DNA of 64,000 nt. Source: Bradyrhizobium sp. RD5-C2 (GTDB lineage Bacteria; Pseudomonadota; Alphaproteobacteria; Rhizobiales; Xanthobacteraceae). Position 1 is the stretch's first letter. The number at the start of each line of letters is the position of its first letter. The translations under genes were made by a program, and so were the position numbers. The DNA is taken from NCBI RefSeq assembly GCF_019972155.1, contig NZ_BOVL01000056.1:245502-309501 (forward strand). Reading direction: 5' to 3'. A model generated the notes under the pieces. It was not told the origin of the DNA and searched no databases. It saw nothing but the letters and a program-made list of their open reading frames with translations. Positions 32,622 through 40,675 of this stretch are shown here, piece after piece.

Positions 32622-33059
32622 TCACAAGCAGCCCGGCTTTAGCCGCATCGATCGGAGAAGACCATCCATGCCGCCTCCGGTGCAGTCGACGGTGCGAGTT
32701 GGTTTTTCTTCCTGGTCGGCTTGATCTTGTTTGGCACTAGCGGAGTGCTTTCTCTTTTTTGGATTAGGATCGGTCGCTTCATGCCGGTGTCGAGCGAAAA
32801 TAGGAGGGGGCTCGGGGGCAGATATCGTTTCGGAAGCTGGCGGCGGCGCTGACAACGCGATCGGTGGCGTCGGTGCCTCGGGAGGGGCAGCATTGACGAC
32901 GGTATCGCGCTCGGGAATGAGTGACAGCCTGTCGGCCTTCCCGACGCTCTCGGTCACCGGATACTCAACGAGCGGCGTCGGCGCGGATCTCCCAAGTGCC
33001 GCAACCGCACCCACCCCGACCAAACCAACTATTCCAACCACTAAAATGCGGATCCACAT
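32622..33059 (-). CDS. Membrane-anchored Pro-rich protein
   Basis: This 145-residue product has one N-terminal helix (MWIRILVVGIVGLVGVGAVA), a long Pro/Ala-rich periplasmic linker (PPEAPTPPIALSAPPPASE), a basic stretch (KKRKHSASAKQDQ), and a conserved-looking end (TVDCTGGGMDGLLRSMRLKP). ATG 33059 has GGAG at 7-nt spacing; the frame to 33188 is spurious. It is a type common in rhizobia, with unknown role. It is the last island gene before the tRNA. Confidence 0.7.
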   Translation of the reverse strand: MWIRILVVGIVGLVGVGAVAALGRSAPTPLVEYPVTESVGKADRLSLIPERDTVVNAAPPEAPTPPIALSAPPPASETISAPEPPPIFARHRHEATDPNPKKRKHSASAKQDQADQEEKPTRTVDCTGGGMDGLLRSMRLKPGCL

Positions 33060-33281
33060 TAAATGGCTCCTGACCAACGCAAACGAAGCGCAATCACTTC
33101 CGAAAAACCGCAGCCTTCTGTCGAAGTTTGCCGAGAATAAGGCTCCTTGCTGGATGGCCTGTCGTGGAAACCAGAAGGCCATCGTCATTCCAGAACAAAG
33201 CCTCGACAGCCATGTTGCGCCCGTGTTGCGTGGAGTGGTTGGTGATAACTGTCTATCAGATTGATTTCATTAATGAAAAAC

Positions 33282-33328
33282 TGGTGCCGGCTGAGGGGAT
33301 TGAACCCCCGACCTTCAGTTTACAAAAC
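33282..33328. repeat. Right attachment repeat within tRNA-Thr
   Basis: This is the 3' part of the intact tRNA-Thr gene and matches 27954-28000 at 46 of 47 bases. It is the tRNA-side attachment site of the island. Confidence 0.9.
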
Positions 33329-33356
33329 TGCTGCTCTACCGCTGAGCTAAGCCGGC
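33282..33356 (-). tRNA. tRNA-Thr (TGT anticodon)
   Basis: The minus strand folds into a full cloverleaf of 75 nt including the encoded CCA. The acceptor stem is GCCGGCT/AGCCGGC, the anticodon stem-loop is CAGTT-TTGTAAA-CTG with anticodon TGT, and the T loop is GGTTCAATCC. The 3' half doubles as the island's attachment site. Confidence 0.95.
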
Positions 33357-33472
33357 GAAATGGGCGTGATTTGCGCGCTCGCATAGCAGACTTGGCGGGG
33401 CAGGACCAGAACTTGAAGGCCAGAACCCGGAAAGCCCGGATCGGCCGCTTCGCCGCTGCCAGCCCGGCCGCA

Positions 33473-33498
33473 AAAAGGCGGCCCGAAGGCCGCCTTTT
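33473..33498 (-). terminator. Bidirectional terminator
   Basis: AAAAGGCGGCC (33473-33483) and GGCCGCCTTTT (33488-33498) form an 11-bp stem with a CGAA loop. On the minus strand the T tract ends the exported-protein gene whose stop is at 33521. Confidence 0.85.
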
Positions 33499-33520
33499 GC
33501 GCATGTGCATTTCGCCCGAG

Positions 33521-33967
33521 CTACTGGCAGGGATGCTGGAGACCGTCGCTGCCGCGGAACCAGGTGCCGGGGGTGCAGACAAAGCCGTTCTGCCGGGCAT
33601 ATTCCTCGCCGCCGATCGGGGTGCGGGCATAGTCGGGGCCGCCGAACGGGGCGGTCGCGATCGCAGCCGCGGTGCCGACCGCGCCGCCGACCACACCGGC
33701 CGCGGCGTCGACGGGCCCGAACGGGCCGGGGTCAACCCGGTTGTAGCTGTCTTGCCAGCCTGGGTTCTGCCAGTCGCGGTCCCGCCGATAGATATGATGG
33801 CGATAGGTCGTGTCTGATCCCATCGCCCGGCATCGGGCGTCTGGTGTGGCATCGGAGCAGCGCGCGACGGTGCCGATCGTCTGTTGCGCCATCGTGGGGC
33901 TGGCCAGCGCTGATGCGAGCAGGGCTGCTGCGCCAAGGAAAGCACCATGGATTTTGAGTTGCGTCAT
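33521..33967 (-). CDS. Exported hypothetical protein
   Basis: This 148-residue protein has a signal peptide (MTQLKIHGAFLGAAALLASALA...TMAQQ). The mature part has two pairs of cysteines (RCSDATPDARCRAM near the start, FVCTPGTW...QHPC at the end), a YRRDRDWQNPGWQDSYNR segment and a Gly/Ala hydrophobic middle (AGVVGGAVGTAAAIATAPFG). It may be a glycine-zipper-like envelope protein. Function unknown. A terminator follows at 33473-33498. Confidence 0.72.
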   Translation of the reverse strand: MTQLKIHGAFLGAAALLASALASPTMAQQTIGTVARCSDATPDARCRAMGSDTTYRHHIYRRDRDWQNPGWQDSYNRVDPGPFGPVDAAAGVVGGAVGTAAAIATAPFGGPDYARTPIGGEEYARQNGFVCTPGTWFRGSDGLQHPCQ

Positions 33968-34116
33968 GCGAGATTCTCCTCTTGTCGTCGTCGAGAGCTA
34001 ATCTCGCCGTGCCGCGACTGTTCCGGCGCGGCCTTGCCCTGCGTTCAAACCAGTGTGAAGTTCCGCAACACTCGCGCATGATCCGTTCCGGATGATGCTG
34101 TCTTGACGAGAATTGC

Positions 34117-34833
34117 ATGCACACTGGTGACATCGACTACGCCGCCGGCGACGCCAATTTGCGCGGCTATCTTGCGTTCAAGGACCGCGGCGTAAAGCGT
34201 CCCGGCGTGCTGGTGTTCCACGAAGGACTCGGGCTCGGCGATTTCGCGATGGAGCGGGCACGCAGGCTTGCCGAGCGTGGCTATGTGGCGCTTGCCGCCG
34301 ACATGTTCGGCGAGCGGCGGCAGGCCGCCGATCTGCAGCAGGCGATGGCGCTGATCGGTCATTTGCGCACCAATCCTGCCACGCTCCGCGCACGGGCGCG
34401 CGCCGCGCTCGCGACGCTCACGGCCTTGCCCGAGGTCGATGCTACCCGTTGCGCAGCGATCGGCTTCTGCTTCGGCGGCACGGTCGTGCTCGAGCTCGCG
34501 CGCGACGGCGCCGACCTCAAGGCCGTCGTCAGCTTCCATGGCGTGCTCTCGACCACGCAGCCTGCGGCAGCGGGTGCTGTGAGGGCGAGCGTGCTGGTCT
34601 TGACCGGGGCCGACGATCCGCTGGCGCCTTCCGACCAGGTCGCGGCGTTCGAGAACGAGATGCGCGCCGGCAAGGTTGCCGACTGGCAGGTGATCAGCTA
34701 CGGCAACACGCTGCACGGCTTTACCAACCCGACCGCCGACGGCTCGATCATGAAGTCGGCGCTCTACGACGCGCGGGCCGACCGCCGCTCCTGGGTGGCG
34801 ATGCAAGGCCTGTTCGACGAGGTGCTGGTTTGA
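34117..34833 (+). CDS. Dienelactone hydrolase family protein
   Basis: This 238-residue cytoplasmic alpha/beta hydrolase has a Cys nucleophile in GFCFGG (about residue 119), an Asp in LTGADDPLAP and a His in NTLHGFTNP: the Cys-Asp-His triad of the dienelactone hydrolase family. Family members open lactones in aromatic catabolism, but many orthologues are general esterases. No aromatic-degradation genes lie nearby, so the substrate is open. The start at ATG 34117 has no strong ribosome site but leads directly into the fold. Confidence 0.88.
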   Translation: MHTGDIDYAAGDANLRGYLAFKDRGVKRPGVLVFHEGLGLGDFAMERARRLAERGYVALAADMFGERRQAADLQQAMALIGHLRTNPATLRARARAALATLTALPEVDATRCAAIGFCFGGTVVLELARDGADLKAVVSFHGVLSTTQPAAAGAVRASVLVLTGADDPLAPSDQVAAFENEMRAGKVADWQVISYGNTLHGFTNPTADGSIMKSALYDARADRRSWVAMQGLFDEVLV

Positions 34834-34903
34834 CGAGTTGCCGGCCTGACAAGATCGGCGATGTGGTGTTTGATCTGCCGTCACGCGCCGGCGCGGGGGA
34901 TTG

Positions 34904-35599
34904 ATGTTCGGAATCTTGAGTCTTGGTTTTCTGCTCGGCATGCAGCATGCGCTGGAGCCGGATCACATCGCGGCGGTATCGAGCATCGCGGCGCGCCGTA
35001 CCCATGTCGGTGACATCGTCAAGCACGGCCTGACCTGGGGCCTCGGTCACACGCTCACGCTGTTCGTGTTCGCCGGCGCCGCGATCCTGCTCGGGCACGC
35101 GATCCCCAAGACGGTGGCGCAGCCGATCGAGACCGCGGTCGGCGTCATGCTGGTCGGCCTCGGTGCGCATGTGTGGTGGCGGCTGTGGCGCGATCGCGTG
35201 CACTTCCACACCCATTCGCATGGCGACGGCAAGACGCATTTCCACGCCCACAGCCACGCGGGCGACATCCTGCCGCACGTCCGTGCCGCACACAGCCATG
35301 CCCACGGCTTCCGCTGGCGCACGCTGCTGGTCGGCCTCATGCACGGCATGGCGGGCTCGGCGGCGCTGTTGGTGCTGACGGTGTCGCAGGCGCCAAACCC
35401 GGTGATCGGGCTCGGCTATGTCGCGCTGTTCGGCGTCGGCTCGATGATCGGGATGGGCGTGCTGTCCAGCGTGATCGCGGTGCCGCTCGCGGCCTCCGCG
35501 CGCTGGCTGACCTGGGCCAATCGCGGCCTGCAAATGGCGGTCGGCGCGGTCACGATCGCGATCGGCATCCACGCGATCATCGAGAATGCCTTCACCTGA
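34904..35599 (+). CDS. Ni/Co transporter-like (UreH/NicO-type) membrane protein
   Basis: This 231-residue protein has about six helices. HALEPDHIAAVSS at about residues 13-25 resembles the metal-binding signature of nickel/cobalt permeases. A His-rich cytoplasmic or periplasmic loop (HFHTHSHGDGKTHFHAHSHA) lies in the middle, and GLMHGMAGSAALL starts the second half. Nickel or cobalt transport, or delivery to a urease or hydrogenase, is likely, though no such enzyme is in view. ATG 34904 follows GGGGGA. Confidence 0.8.
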   Translation: MFGILSLGFLLGMQHALEPDHIAAVSSIAARRTHVGDIVKHGLTWGLGHTLTLFVFAGAAILLGHAIPKTVAQPIETAVGVMLVGLGAHVWWRLWRDRVHFHTHSHGDGKTHFHAHSHAGDILPHVRAAHSHAHGFRWRTLLVGLMHGMAGSAALLVLTVSQAPNPVIGLGYVALFGVGSMIGMGVLSSVIAVPLAASARWLTWANRGLQMAVGAVTIAIGIHAIIENAFT

Positions 35600-35762
35600 A
35601 GCACAGGCGCGCCGTTAACGATTCCTGATCCCGCACGGCCGCATTGACCGGATGCGGATGCTTACGCGTTAGGCTTACCGCCAGTTTGGCCCGCGCCCTT
35701 AACCCTTCCGCCAAACCGTTGGATTAGGCTGCGGATGGAACAATTTGGGACGCTGGGTGAAC

Positions 35763-36236
35763 ATGCGCGGAAGTCTTGCGCTGGCGATATTGGCTGCGAT
35801 GACCTCGACGGCGCTGGCTGGCGGCGGCTTCGACATCGTCGTGCCCAACCGCCCCGGCGTGCCCATCATCATCAATGGCGTCGACGCGTCCTACGCCGTG
35901 GTCGAAAGCGCGATGGGCTTGGCCCGTAACGACTCGATGGTGCCGACCGTCTATGGCGGCCGCCCGATCGCTCCCGAGCCGAATGTCGGCCATTATTATC
36001 CGAGCCTCGGCCGCATGCCGGGTTACGGCCGCCTCGAGATCGAGCCGCCGGCCAACCGCCGCCTGCCGCAGCCGGCCGAGAGCTATCATGAATCGTGGGG
36101 GGCGCAATCCGCGCCGCTGCCGGCACAGTCCAACGTGCCGGTCGATCCGCCGCCGGTGATCTACGCGCCGCAGTTCAACGGTCCGCGGCCGCTGCCCGGT
36201 CCGGTCCCGCGGCCACCGCGTCCCCGAGGCCCCTAA
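35763..36236 (+). CDS. Pro-rich exported protein
   Basis: This 157-residue product starts MRGSLALAILAAMTSTALAG, a signal peptide. The mature part begins GGFDIVVPNRPGVPIIINGV, then becomes Pro-rich and disordered, ending PGPVPRPPRPRGP. ATG 35763 is chosen; a TTG at 35745 would only add MGRWVN. The protein type is known in Bradyrhizobium without a role. It is followed by another secreted low-complexity gene in the same direction. Confidence 0.72.
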   Translation: MRGSLALAILAAMTSTALAGGGFDIVVPNRPGVPIIINGVDASYAVVESAMGLARNDSMVPTVYGGRPIAPEPNVGHYYPSLGRMPGYGRLEIEPPANRRLPQPAESYHESWGAQSAPLPAQSNVPVDPPPVIYAPQFNGPRPLPGPVPRPPRPRGP

Positions 36237-36327
36237 CCCAACTGCCCAAGATCAACAGCCCCTCGCGGGGCGCCTTCATAGCCACCAAGAGCTACGCGAC
36301 CAACAGAGAGACCATCAGGAGAGAGTA

Positions 36328-36771
36328 ATGCGTCAAATGATCAAAGGACTGATTGCGGCCGTGGCCGTCATGGTGACCGCGCCCGCAATGGCGTGCGGCT
36401 TCAACCCTTGCGGCTATTCCGCGCCCGTCGTGAATTACGGCTGCGGCGGCTGCGGTGGCTACGGCTATGGCTATGGCGGTTACGGCGCGGTCGAACGTCT
36501 GCCCGACCCGGATGCGGCCTATCCCGGCGCAGCGCAGCAGTACTATTACGTCAACCAGGGACCGGCCTACACCGGCCCGGGCAATTGGGCGCCGCGTCCG
36601 TACTACCGCGAAGGCTATGGCCGCCCGTATTACGGCTATCGCCACTACGGCTACCGCCATCACTATCGGCCGTACCGTCCGCACTACGGCTATCGCTACG
36701 GCTACGCGCCGCACCGCTACGGTTACGCGCCGCATCGCTACGGCCATCCGGTGCTGCGCCGCTACTACTGA
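36328..36771 (+). CDS. Gly/Tyr-rich exported protein
   Basis: This 147-residue secreted protein has a signal peptide ending PAMA, a Cys/Gly/Tyr-rich start (CGFNPCGYSAPVVNYGCGGC), and a Tyr/His/Arg repeat region with the tandem unit APHRYGY. AGGAGAG precedes ATG 36328. The composition suggests an envelope structural protein. It shares secretion and low complexity with its upstream neighbour. Confidence 0.75.
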   Translation: MRQMIKGLIAAVAVMVTAPAMACGFNPCGYSAPVVNYGCGGCGGYGYGYGGYGAVERLPDPDAAYPGAAQQYYYVNQGPAYTGPGNWAPRPYYREGYGRPYYGYRHYGYRHHYRPYRPHYGYRYGYAPHRYGYAPHRYGHPVLRRYY

Positions 36772-36831
36772 TCCGACGATCGGTGAACAGAGATCAGCGC
36801 CCGTTCGCGTCAAGCGAGCGGGCGTTCTCGC

Positions 36832-37656
36832 TTACATCAGCCCGAGCCGGCTGGCGCCGATATAGAGCGCGAGCACGCAGGCGTTCGACACGTTGAGGCT
36901 CTTGATCTCGCCCGGCATGTCGAGGCGGGCGACGACGCGGCAGGTCTCGCGCGTCAATTGCCGCAAGCCCTTGCCTTCGGCGCCGAGCACCAGCGCGAGC
37001 GGTTGCTGCAGCGGAACCTTGCCGAGATCTTCCGAGCCCTCGCTGTCGAGGCCGACGGTCTGGAAGCCGTGATCGTTCAGTTCGTTGAGCGCGCGCGCCA
37101 GATTCTGCACGGTCACCATCGGCACCAGCTCGAGCGCGCCTGAGGCGGACTTCGCCAGCACGCCGGTAGCCTCCGGGCTGTGGCGGGCGGTGGTGACGAT
37201 CGCCTTCACCGCAAATGCCGCGGCTGAGCGCAGGATGGCGCCGACATTGTGCGGATCGGTGATCTGGTCGAGCACCAGCACGATGCCCTCCTGCGCCAGC
37301 GTGTCGATGTCAGGCGAGGGCAGGGGTTCGGCCTCCGCCAACAGGCCCTGATGCACGGCATCGGGGGTGAGGCGCCGGTCGATATCGCCGGGCCGGACGA
37401 TCTCCGGGCTGACGCGGGTTGCGATGTTTTCGTCGGCGAGGCGTTTGGCGGCGTTCTCGGTGAGGTAAAGCTTGCGGATATGGCGGTCCGGGTTGGCAAG
37501 CGCCGCCGCCACCGTGTGCCAGCCATACAGAATCACCGGTCCGTCGGAACCGGATTCGCGCTCCCGCCGGGTCGGCGGACGGCCGAATTTCGGCCCTTTT
37601 TGGAAGGGTTTACCGCCCTTGCCTCGGAAATTGGGTTTGCGGTCACGGTCGCTCAT
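36832..37656 (-). CDS. rlmB: 23S rRNA 2'-O-ribose methyltransferase, TrmH/RlmB type
   Basis: This 274-residue SPOUT methyltransferase would methylate G2251 of 23S rRNA using S-adenosylmethionine. A basic disordered N-terminus (about 40 residues) precedes the substrate-binding domain (YGWHTVAAALANPDRHI). The knotted catalytic domain carries DPHNVGAILRSA, LVLGAEGKGLRQLT and SLNVSNACVLALY. The length is typical. It is divergent from nothing close by: 190 bp separates it from tRNA-Tyr. Identification as RlmB rather than another TrmH-family enzyme is likely but not certain. Confidence 0.9.
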   Translation of the reverse strand: MSDRDRKPNFRGKGGKPFQKGPKFGRPPTRRERESGSDGPVILYGWHTVAAALANPDRHIRKLYLTENAAKRLADENIATRVSPEIVRPGDIDRRLTPDAVHQGLLAEAEPLPSPDIDTLAQEGIVLVLDQITDPHNVGAILRSAAAFAVKAIVTTARHSPEATGVLAKSASGALELVPMVTVQNLARALNELNDHGFQTVGLDSEGSEDLGKVPLQQPLALVLGAEGKGLRQLTRETCRVVARLDMPGEIKSLNVSNACVLALYIGASRLGLM

Positions 37657-37850
37657 GTGAGGCTTGTGTCACGGGTGTCGCAGAATGGCAATTTAACCGG
37701 CAAATTGCGCGCCGGCTTGGTTGACTTTGGGGACCGCCTTCGCCCATAAACGCGCCCGACCGCGCACCCGTTTCGGGTCGGCCGGTTATCAGCGTCATTT
37801 CGATGACCCGGTCCGCCGCCACTCGCGCGGCCGGTTCGACGCTGTTGGAC

Positions 37851-37936
37851 GGGGGAGTGTCCCGAGTGGCAAAGGGAGCTGACTGTAAATCAGCCGCCTC
37901 ATGGCTTCGCAGGTTCGAGTCCTGCCTCCCCCACCA
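37851..37936 (+). tRNA. tRNA-Tyr (GTA anticodon)
   Basis: An 86-nt class II tRNA with encoded CCA. The acceptor stem is GGGGGAG/CTCCCCC, the anticodon stem-loop is TGACTGTAAATCA with anticodon GTA, the long variable arm is GCCTCATGGC and the T arm is GCAGGTTCGAGTCCTGC. Confidence 0.95.
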
Positions 37937-37942
37937 CGCTTC

Positions 37943-37989
37943 GCCCTGACGGGCTACGCGTGGCGCAGCCACGCCTGACCCGTCAGGGC
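37943..37989. repeat. Nested inverted repeat after tRNA-Tyr
   Basis: Outer arms GCCCTGACGGG (37943-37953) and CCCGTCAGGGC (37979-37989) enclose an inner perfect hairpin, GCGTGGC (37958-37964) with GCCACGC (37968-37974). It starts 7 bp after the tRNA and may be an intergenic repeat element or a processing/termination structure. No T-run follows. Confidence 0.7.
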
Positions 37990-38130
37990 AAAGCGTGTCC
38001 GGCGTAGCTTGAGCGCCAGCGAAAGCGAAGACGGACTGGCCAAGGGCCTCGTTTCCACGAACTTCAACTCGACACGTTACTCCCATTTCGCTGGGCATGC
38101 CGACAAGGCGTCTCGCACCGCCACCACGAC

Positions 38131-39006
38131 TCACCCCCGCAACCCACGCCGCAGTAGCTTGGCGAAATCCTGTGCCATCCGCGACGGCGCCTCGTGCGTC
38201 GGGGAGAGGATCGCGATCTGGTACTGGATCTTCGGCTTGAACGGCCGGATGGCGAGGCCCTCGGTGAAGGGCTTGCTCACCACGGGATCGACGATGCCGA
38301 CGCCGCGGCCCTCGGCGACGAACTGGCATGCGGTCGAGAAGAACTCGGTCTCCGCCACCACGTTCCAGCGCGCGCCATATTCGGAGAAGGCGGATGCCAG
38401 CTGCTGGTAGATCGGATCGCCGCGAAACAGCGTGACGAACGGGACGCCGTCGAGGTCATTAGGGGTGATCTGCTTCAGCTTCGCCAGTGGATGCGCATGC
38501 GGCAGCATGCACACGCACTCATACGAGAACACCTCCATGTGCGAGGTCGGATAATCCAGCGGGAGCTCGGCGACCGCGAGATCGAATTGCTGCGTCGAGA
38601 TCAGCTCGCGGACGGTCGCGGAATTGCGCGTGATGATCTTGATCTGCAGCTCGGGCTTGTTCCTCGCGAACTGCGACAGCAGCCGCGGCAGCAAATTGAT
38701 CGAAATGCTCGGATAGGCCGCGATCGCGAGGTGACCGCGCCGGCCGGACTTGATCTCGGCCGCAACGCGCGATGCGTTCTCGGCGGCTTCGAGGGCGCGC
38801 GCCGCCTCGACATAGAACAGCCTGGCTTCCGGGGTCGGTTGCAAGCGGCCGCCGCGGCGCAGGAAGAGATTGAGGCCGGTCTCGTGCTCGAGGCCCGCGA
38901 TCATCGTGCTGATGCCGGGCTGCGACATGCCGAGCAGTTCGGCCGCCCGGGTCATGGTGCCGTGGAGCATCAGGGCGCGGAAGCATTCGAGCTGTCTAAG
39001 GCGCAT
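38131..39006 (-). CDS. LysR-type transcriptional regulator
   Basis: This 291-residue regulator has an N-terminal winged helix-turn-helix (MRLRQLECFRALMLHGTMTR, MSQPGISTMIAGLEHETG) and a periplasmic-binding-like effector domain from about residue 90. It is divergent from the DUF1989 gene at 39110, which it probably controls from the AT-rich 100-bp gap. ATG 39006 is the natural LysR start; a long open frame reaching 39420 is shadow of the opposite gene. Confidence 0.9.
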   Translation of the reverse strand: MRLRQLECFRALMLHGTMTRAAELLGMSQPGISTMIAGLEHETGLNLFLRRGGRLQPTPEARLFYVEAARALEAAENASRVAAEIKSGRRGHLAIAAYPSISINLLPRLLSQFARNKPELQIKIITRNSATVRELISTQQFDLAVAELPLDYPTSHMEVFSYECVCMLPHAHPLAKLKQITPNDLDGVPFVTLFRGDPIYQQLASAFSEYGARWNVVAETEFFSTACQFVAEGRGVGIVDPVVSKPFTEGLAIRPFKPKIQYQIAILSPTHEAPSRMAQDFAKLLRRGLRG

Positions 39007-39109
39007 GGGGCGACTATACGAATCTGCTATAATGGGCACAATTAATATTATTAGAATTACATGATGGGCGGTGCTCCAATGGCGCAACGAGCCATTGAGG
39101 AGACACCAC

Positions 39110-39721
39110 GTGACCGCAGCACCCATCGATCTGACCCGCGCCCGTTTGATTCCGGCACGCAATGGCGTGGCGGCTCGCCTGGATGCAGGAGAGACGGTCA
39201 TGGTCGTCAACACCCATGGCAAGCAGGTGGTCGACACCTGGGCCTTCAATGCCCGCGACACCGGCGAGTTCATGTCGATGGAGCACAGCCGTGCATCGAT
39301 GCTGCGGCTCATCCCGCGCGTCGGCGACACGCTGACCACCAACCGGCGCCGCGCGATCCTCACCTTCGTCGCCGACACCACGCCGGGGATCCATGACACC
39401 TTGATCGCGGCCTGCGACATTCACCGCTATCGCCAGCTCGGCGCCGTCGGCCATCACGACAATTGCACGCAGAATCTGGCGCGCGCGCTCGAGACTGTTG
39501 GCCTGTCGGCTGCGGTGACGCCGGCTCCGCTCAATCTGTTCATGAATGTGCCCGTCGCCGACAGCGGACAACTGGACTTCAAGTCGCCCGTCAGCGAGGC
39601 CGGGCAGTATGTGGCGCTGCGTGCCGAGATGGACCTGGTCATCGTGTTCTCCGCCTGTCCGCAGGACATGGTGCCGGTGAACGACATGCGGCCGACCGAC
39701 GCCCATTTTCTCATCGCCTGA
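39110..39721 (+). CDS. DUF1989 (urea carboxylase-associated) family protein
   Basis: This 203-residue protein begins at GTG 39110 with GAGGAG 6 nt upstream. Residues typical of the family are VVNTHGKQVVDTWAFNA, MEHSRASMLRLIPRVGDTL, GHHDNCTQNL (His/Asp/Cys cluster) and VIVFSACPQDMVPVN. DUF1989 proteins accompany urea carboxylase and are linked with guanidine or amide nitrogen metabolism; their precise reaction is uncertain. The conserved Cys and His residues suggest metal binding. No urea carboxylase is in the window. Confidence 0.85.
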   Translation: MTAAPIDLTRARLIPARNGVAARLDAGETVMVVNTHGKQVVDTWAFNARDTGEFMSMEHSRASMLRLIPRVGDTLTTNRRRAILTFVADTTPGIHDTLIAACDIHRYRQLGAVGHHDNCTQNLARALETVGLSAAVTPAPLNLFMNVPVADSGQLDFKSPVSEAGQYVALRAEMDLVIVFSACPQDMVPVNDMRPTDAHFLIA

Positions 39722-39745
39722 TACAGGCCGCGAAGAGAACCGATC

Positions 39746-40675
39746 ATGCGCAAGCTGCCGCCGCTCAATGCCGTCCGCGCGTTCGAAGCCGCCGCACGCC
39801 ATGAGAGCTTCACCGCCGCCGCCAATGAGCTCTGCGTCACGGTGACGGCGATCAGCCATCAGGTCCGGCAGCTCGAGGCAATCCTGGGCCACAAGCTGTT
39901 CGAACGCTCCGGCCGCGCGGTGGTGCTGACCGCGGAGGGCCACGCGGTGTTTCCCATGCTGCGCGACGGCTTCGACCGCATGGCGAGCGCCTTCGCCGCG
40001 ATCCGGCCGCCGGCCGATGGCGATGCGATCACGGTATCGACCACGCGCGCCTTCGCCGAGCGCTGGCTGATGCCGCGGCTCGCGCGCTTCAACGCGGCGT
40101 TTCCTCACCTCGTCGTCCATATCGATGCGACCGAGGAGGTGCGGGCGCCGGGCACCGACGGCGTCGATCTGGCCATCCGCTACGGCCGCGCCGACCGCGC
40201 CGGCGAGAGATCGGTGCTGTTCAGCGATCGCTACATTGCGGTTGCGGCGAGCGCGATCTGTCCGCCCGGTTCTCGTCTCGGCATTGACGACGTCCGCTCG
40301 CGCTCGCTGCTGGCGTTCCGCTGGAAGAACGCCGCGCTGGATTCGCCGGCGTGGTCGGCCTGGCTCGGGGCGGCTAATCATGATCCCGGCCGGGACTTCC
40401 GCATCTCCTGGTACAGCGAGGAGCCGCTGGCGTTGCACGCCGCCGAGCGCGGGCTCGGACCGCTGTTGTGCAGCGATGCGCTGGTGGACGAGCAATTGCG
40501 TCAGGGCACGCTGCGCCGGCTCGACGGTCCCACGCTCGCGGGCTTCGCCTATCGTCTCGTCGATGCGCCGAGTGCTACCCGGCGCAAAGCGGTGACGGCG
40601 TTCATCGACTGGCTGCGGGCCGAGGCGGCCACCTTTCGTGCAGCTCCCGAACAGGTCATGACACGGGCTGCGTGA
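39746..40675 (+). CDS. LysR-type regulator, GcvA-like
   Basis: This 309-residue regulator opens MRKLPPLNAVRAFEAAARHE, the GcvA-like form, with the helix-turn-helix AANELCVTVTAISHQVRQLE and an effector domain with TTRAFAERWLMPRL and SWYSEEPLALHAAERGLG. It lies 24 bp after the DUF1989 gene and is probably co-transcribed. The last 20 bp overlap the tail of the convergent deacetylase gene. Confidence 0.9.
   Translation: MRKLPPLNAVRAFEAAARHESFTAAANELCVTVTAISHQVRQLEAILGHKLFERSGRAVVLTAEGHAVFPMLRDGFDRMASAFAAIRPPADGDAITVSTTRAFAERWLMPRLARFNAAFPHLVVHIDATEEVRAPGTDGVDLAIRYGRADRAGERSVLFSDRYIAVAASAICPPGSRLGIDDVRSRSLLAFRWKNAALDSPAWSAWLGAANHDPGRDFRISWYSEEPLALHAAERGLGPLLCSDALVDEQLRQGTLRRLDGPTLAGFAYRLVDAPSATRRKAVTAFIDWLRAEAATFRAAPEQVMTRAA

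Larger units (their letters stand above)
27954..33328. mobile_element. Genomic island integrated in tRNA-Thr(TGT)
   Basis: A 5.4-kb element is bounded by the 47-bp direct repeats. The tRNA gene stays intact on the right side, and a tyrosine-integrase relic lies just inside the left repeat. Base composition looks less GC-rich and coding is sparse and fragmentary. Contents: integrase relic, several tiny genes, a ribbon-helix-helix protein, two folded putative RNAs, a zinc-finger protein, a DUF6894 protein, a frameshifted gene and a membrane-anchored protein. With the integrase broken it is probably immobile. Confidence 0.85.
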
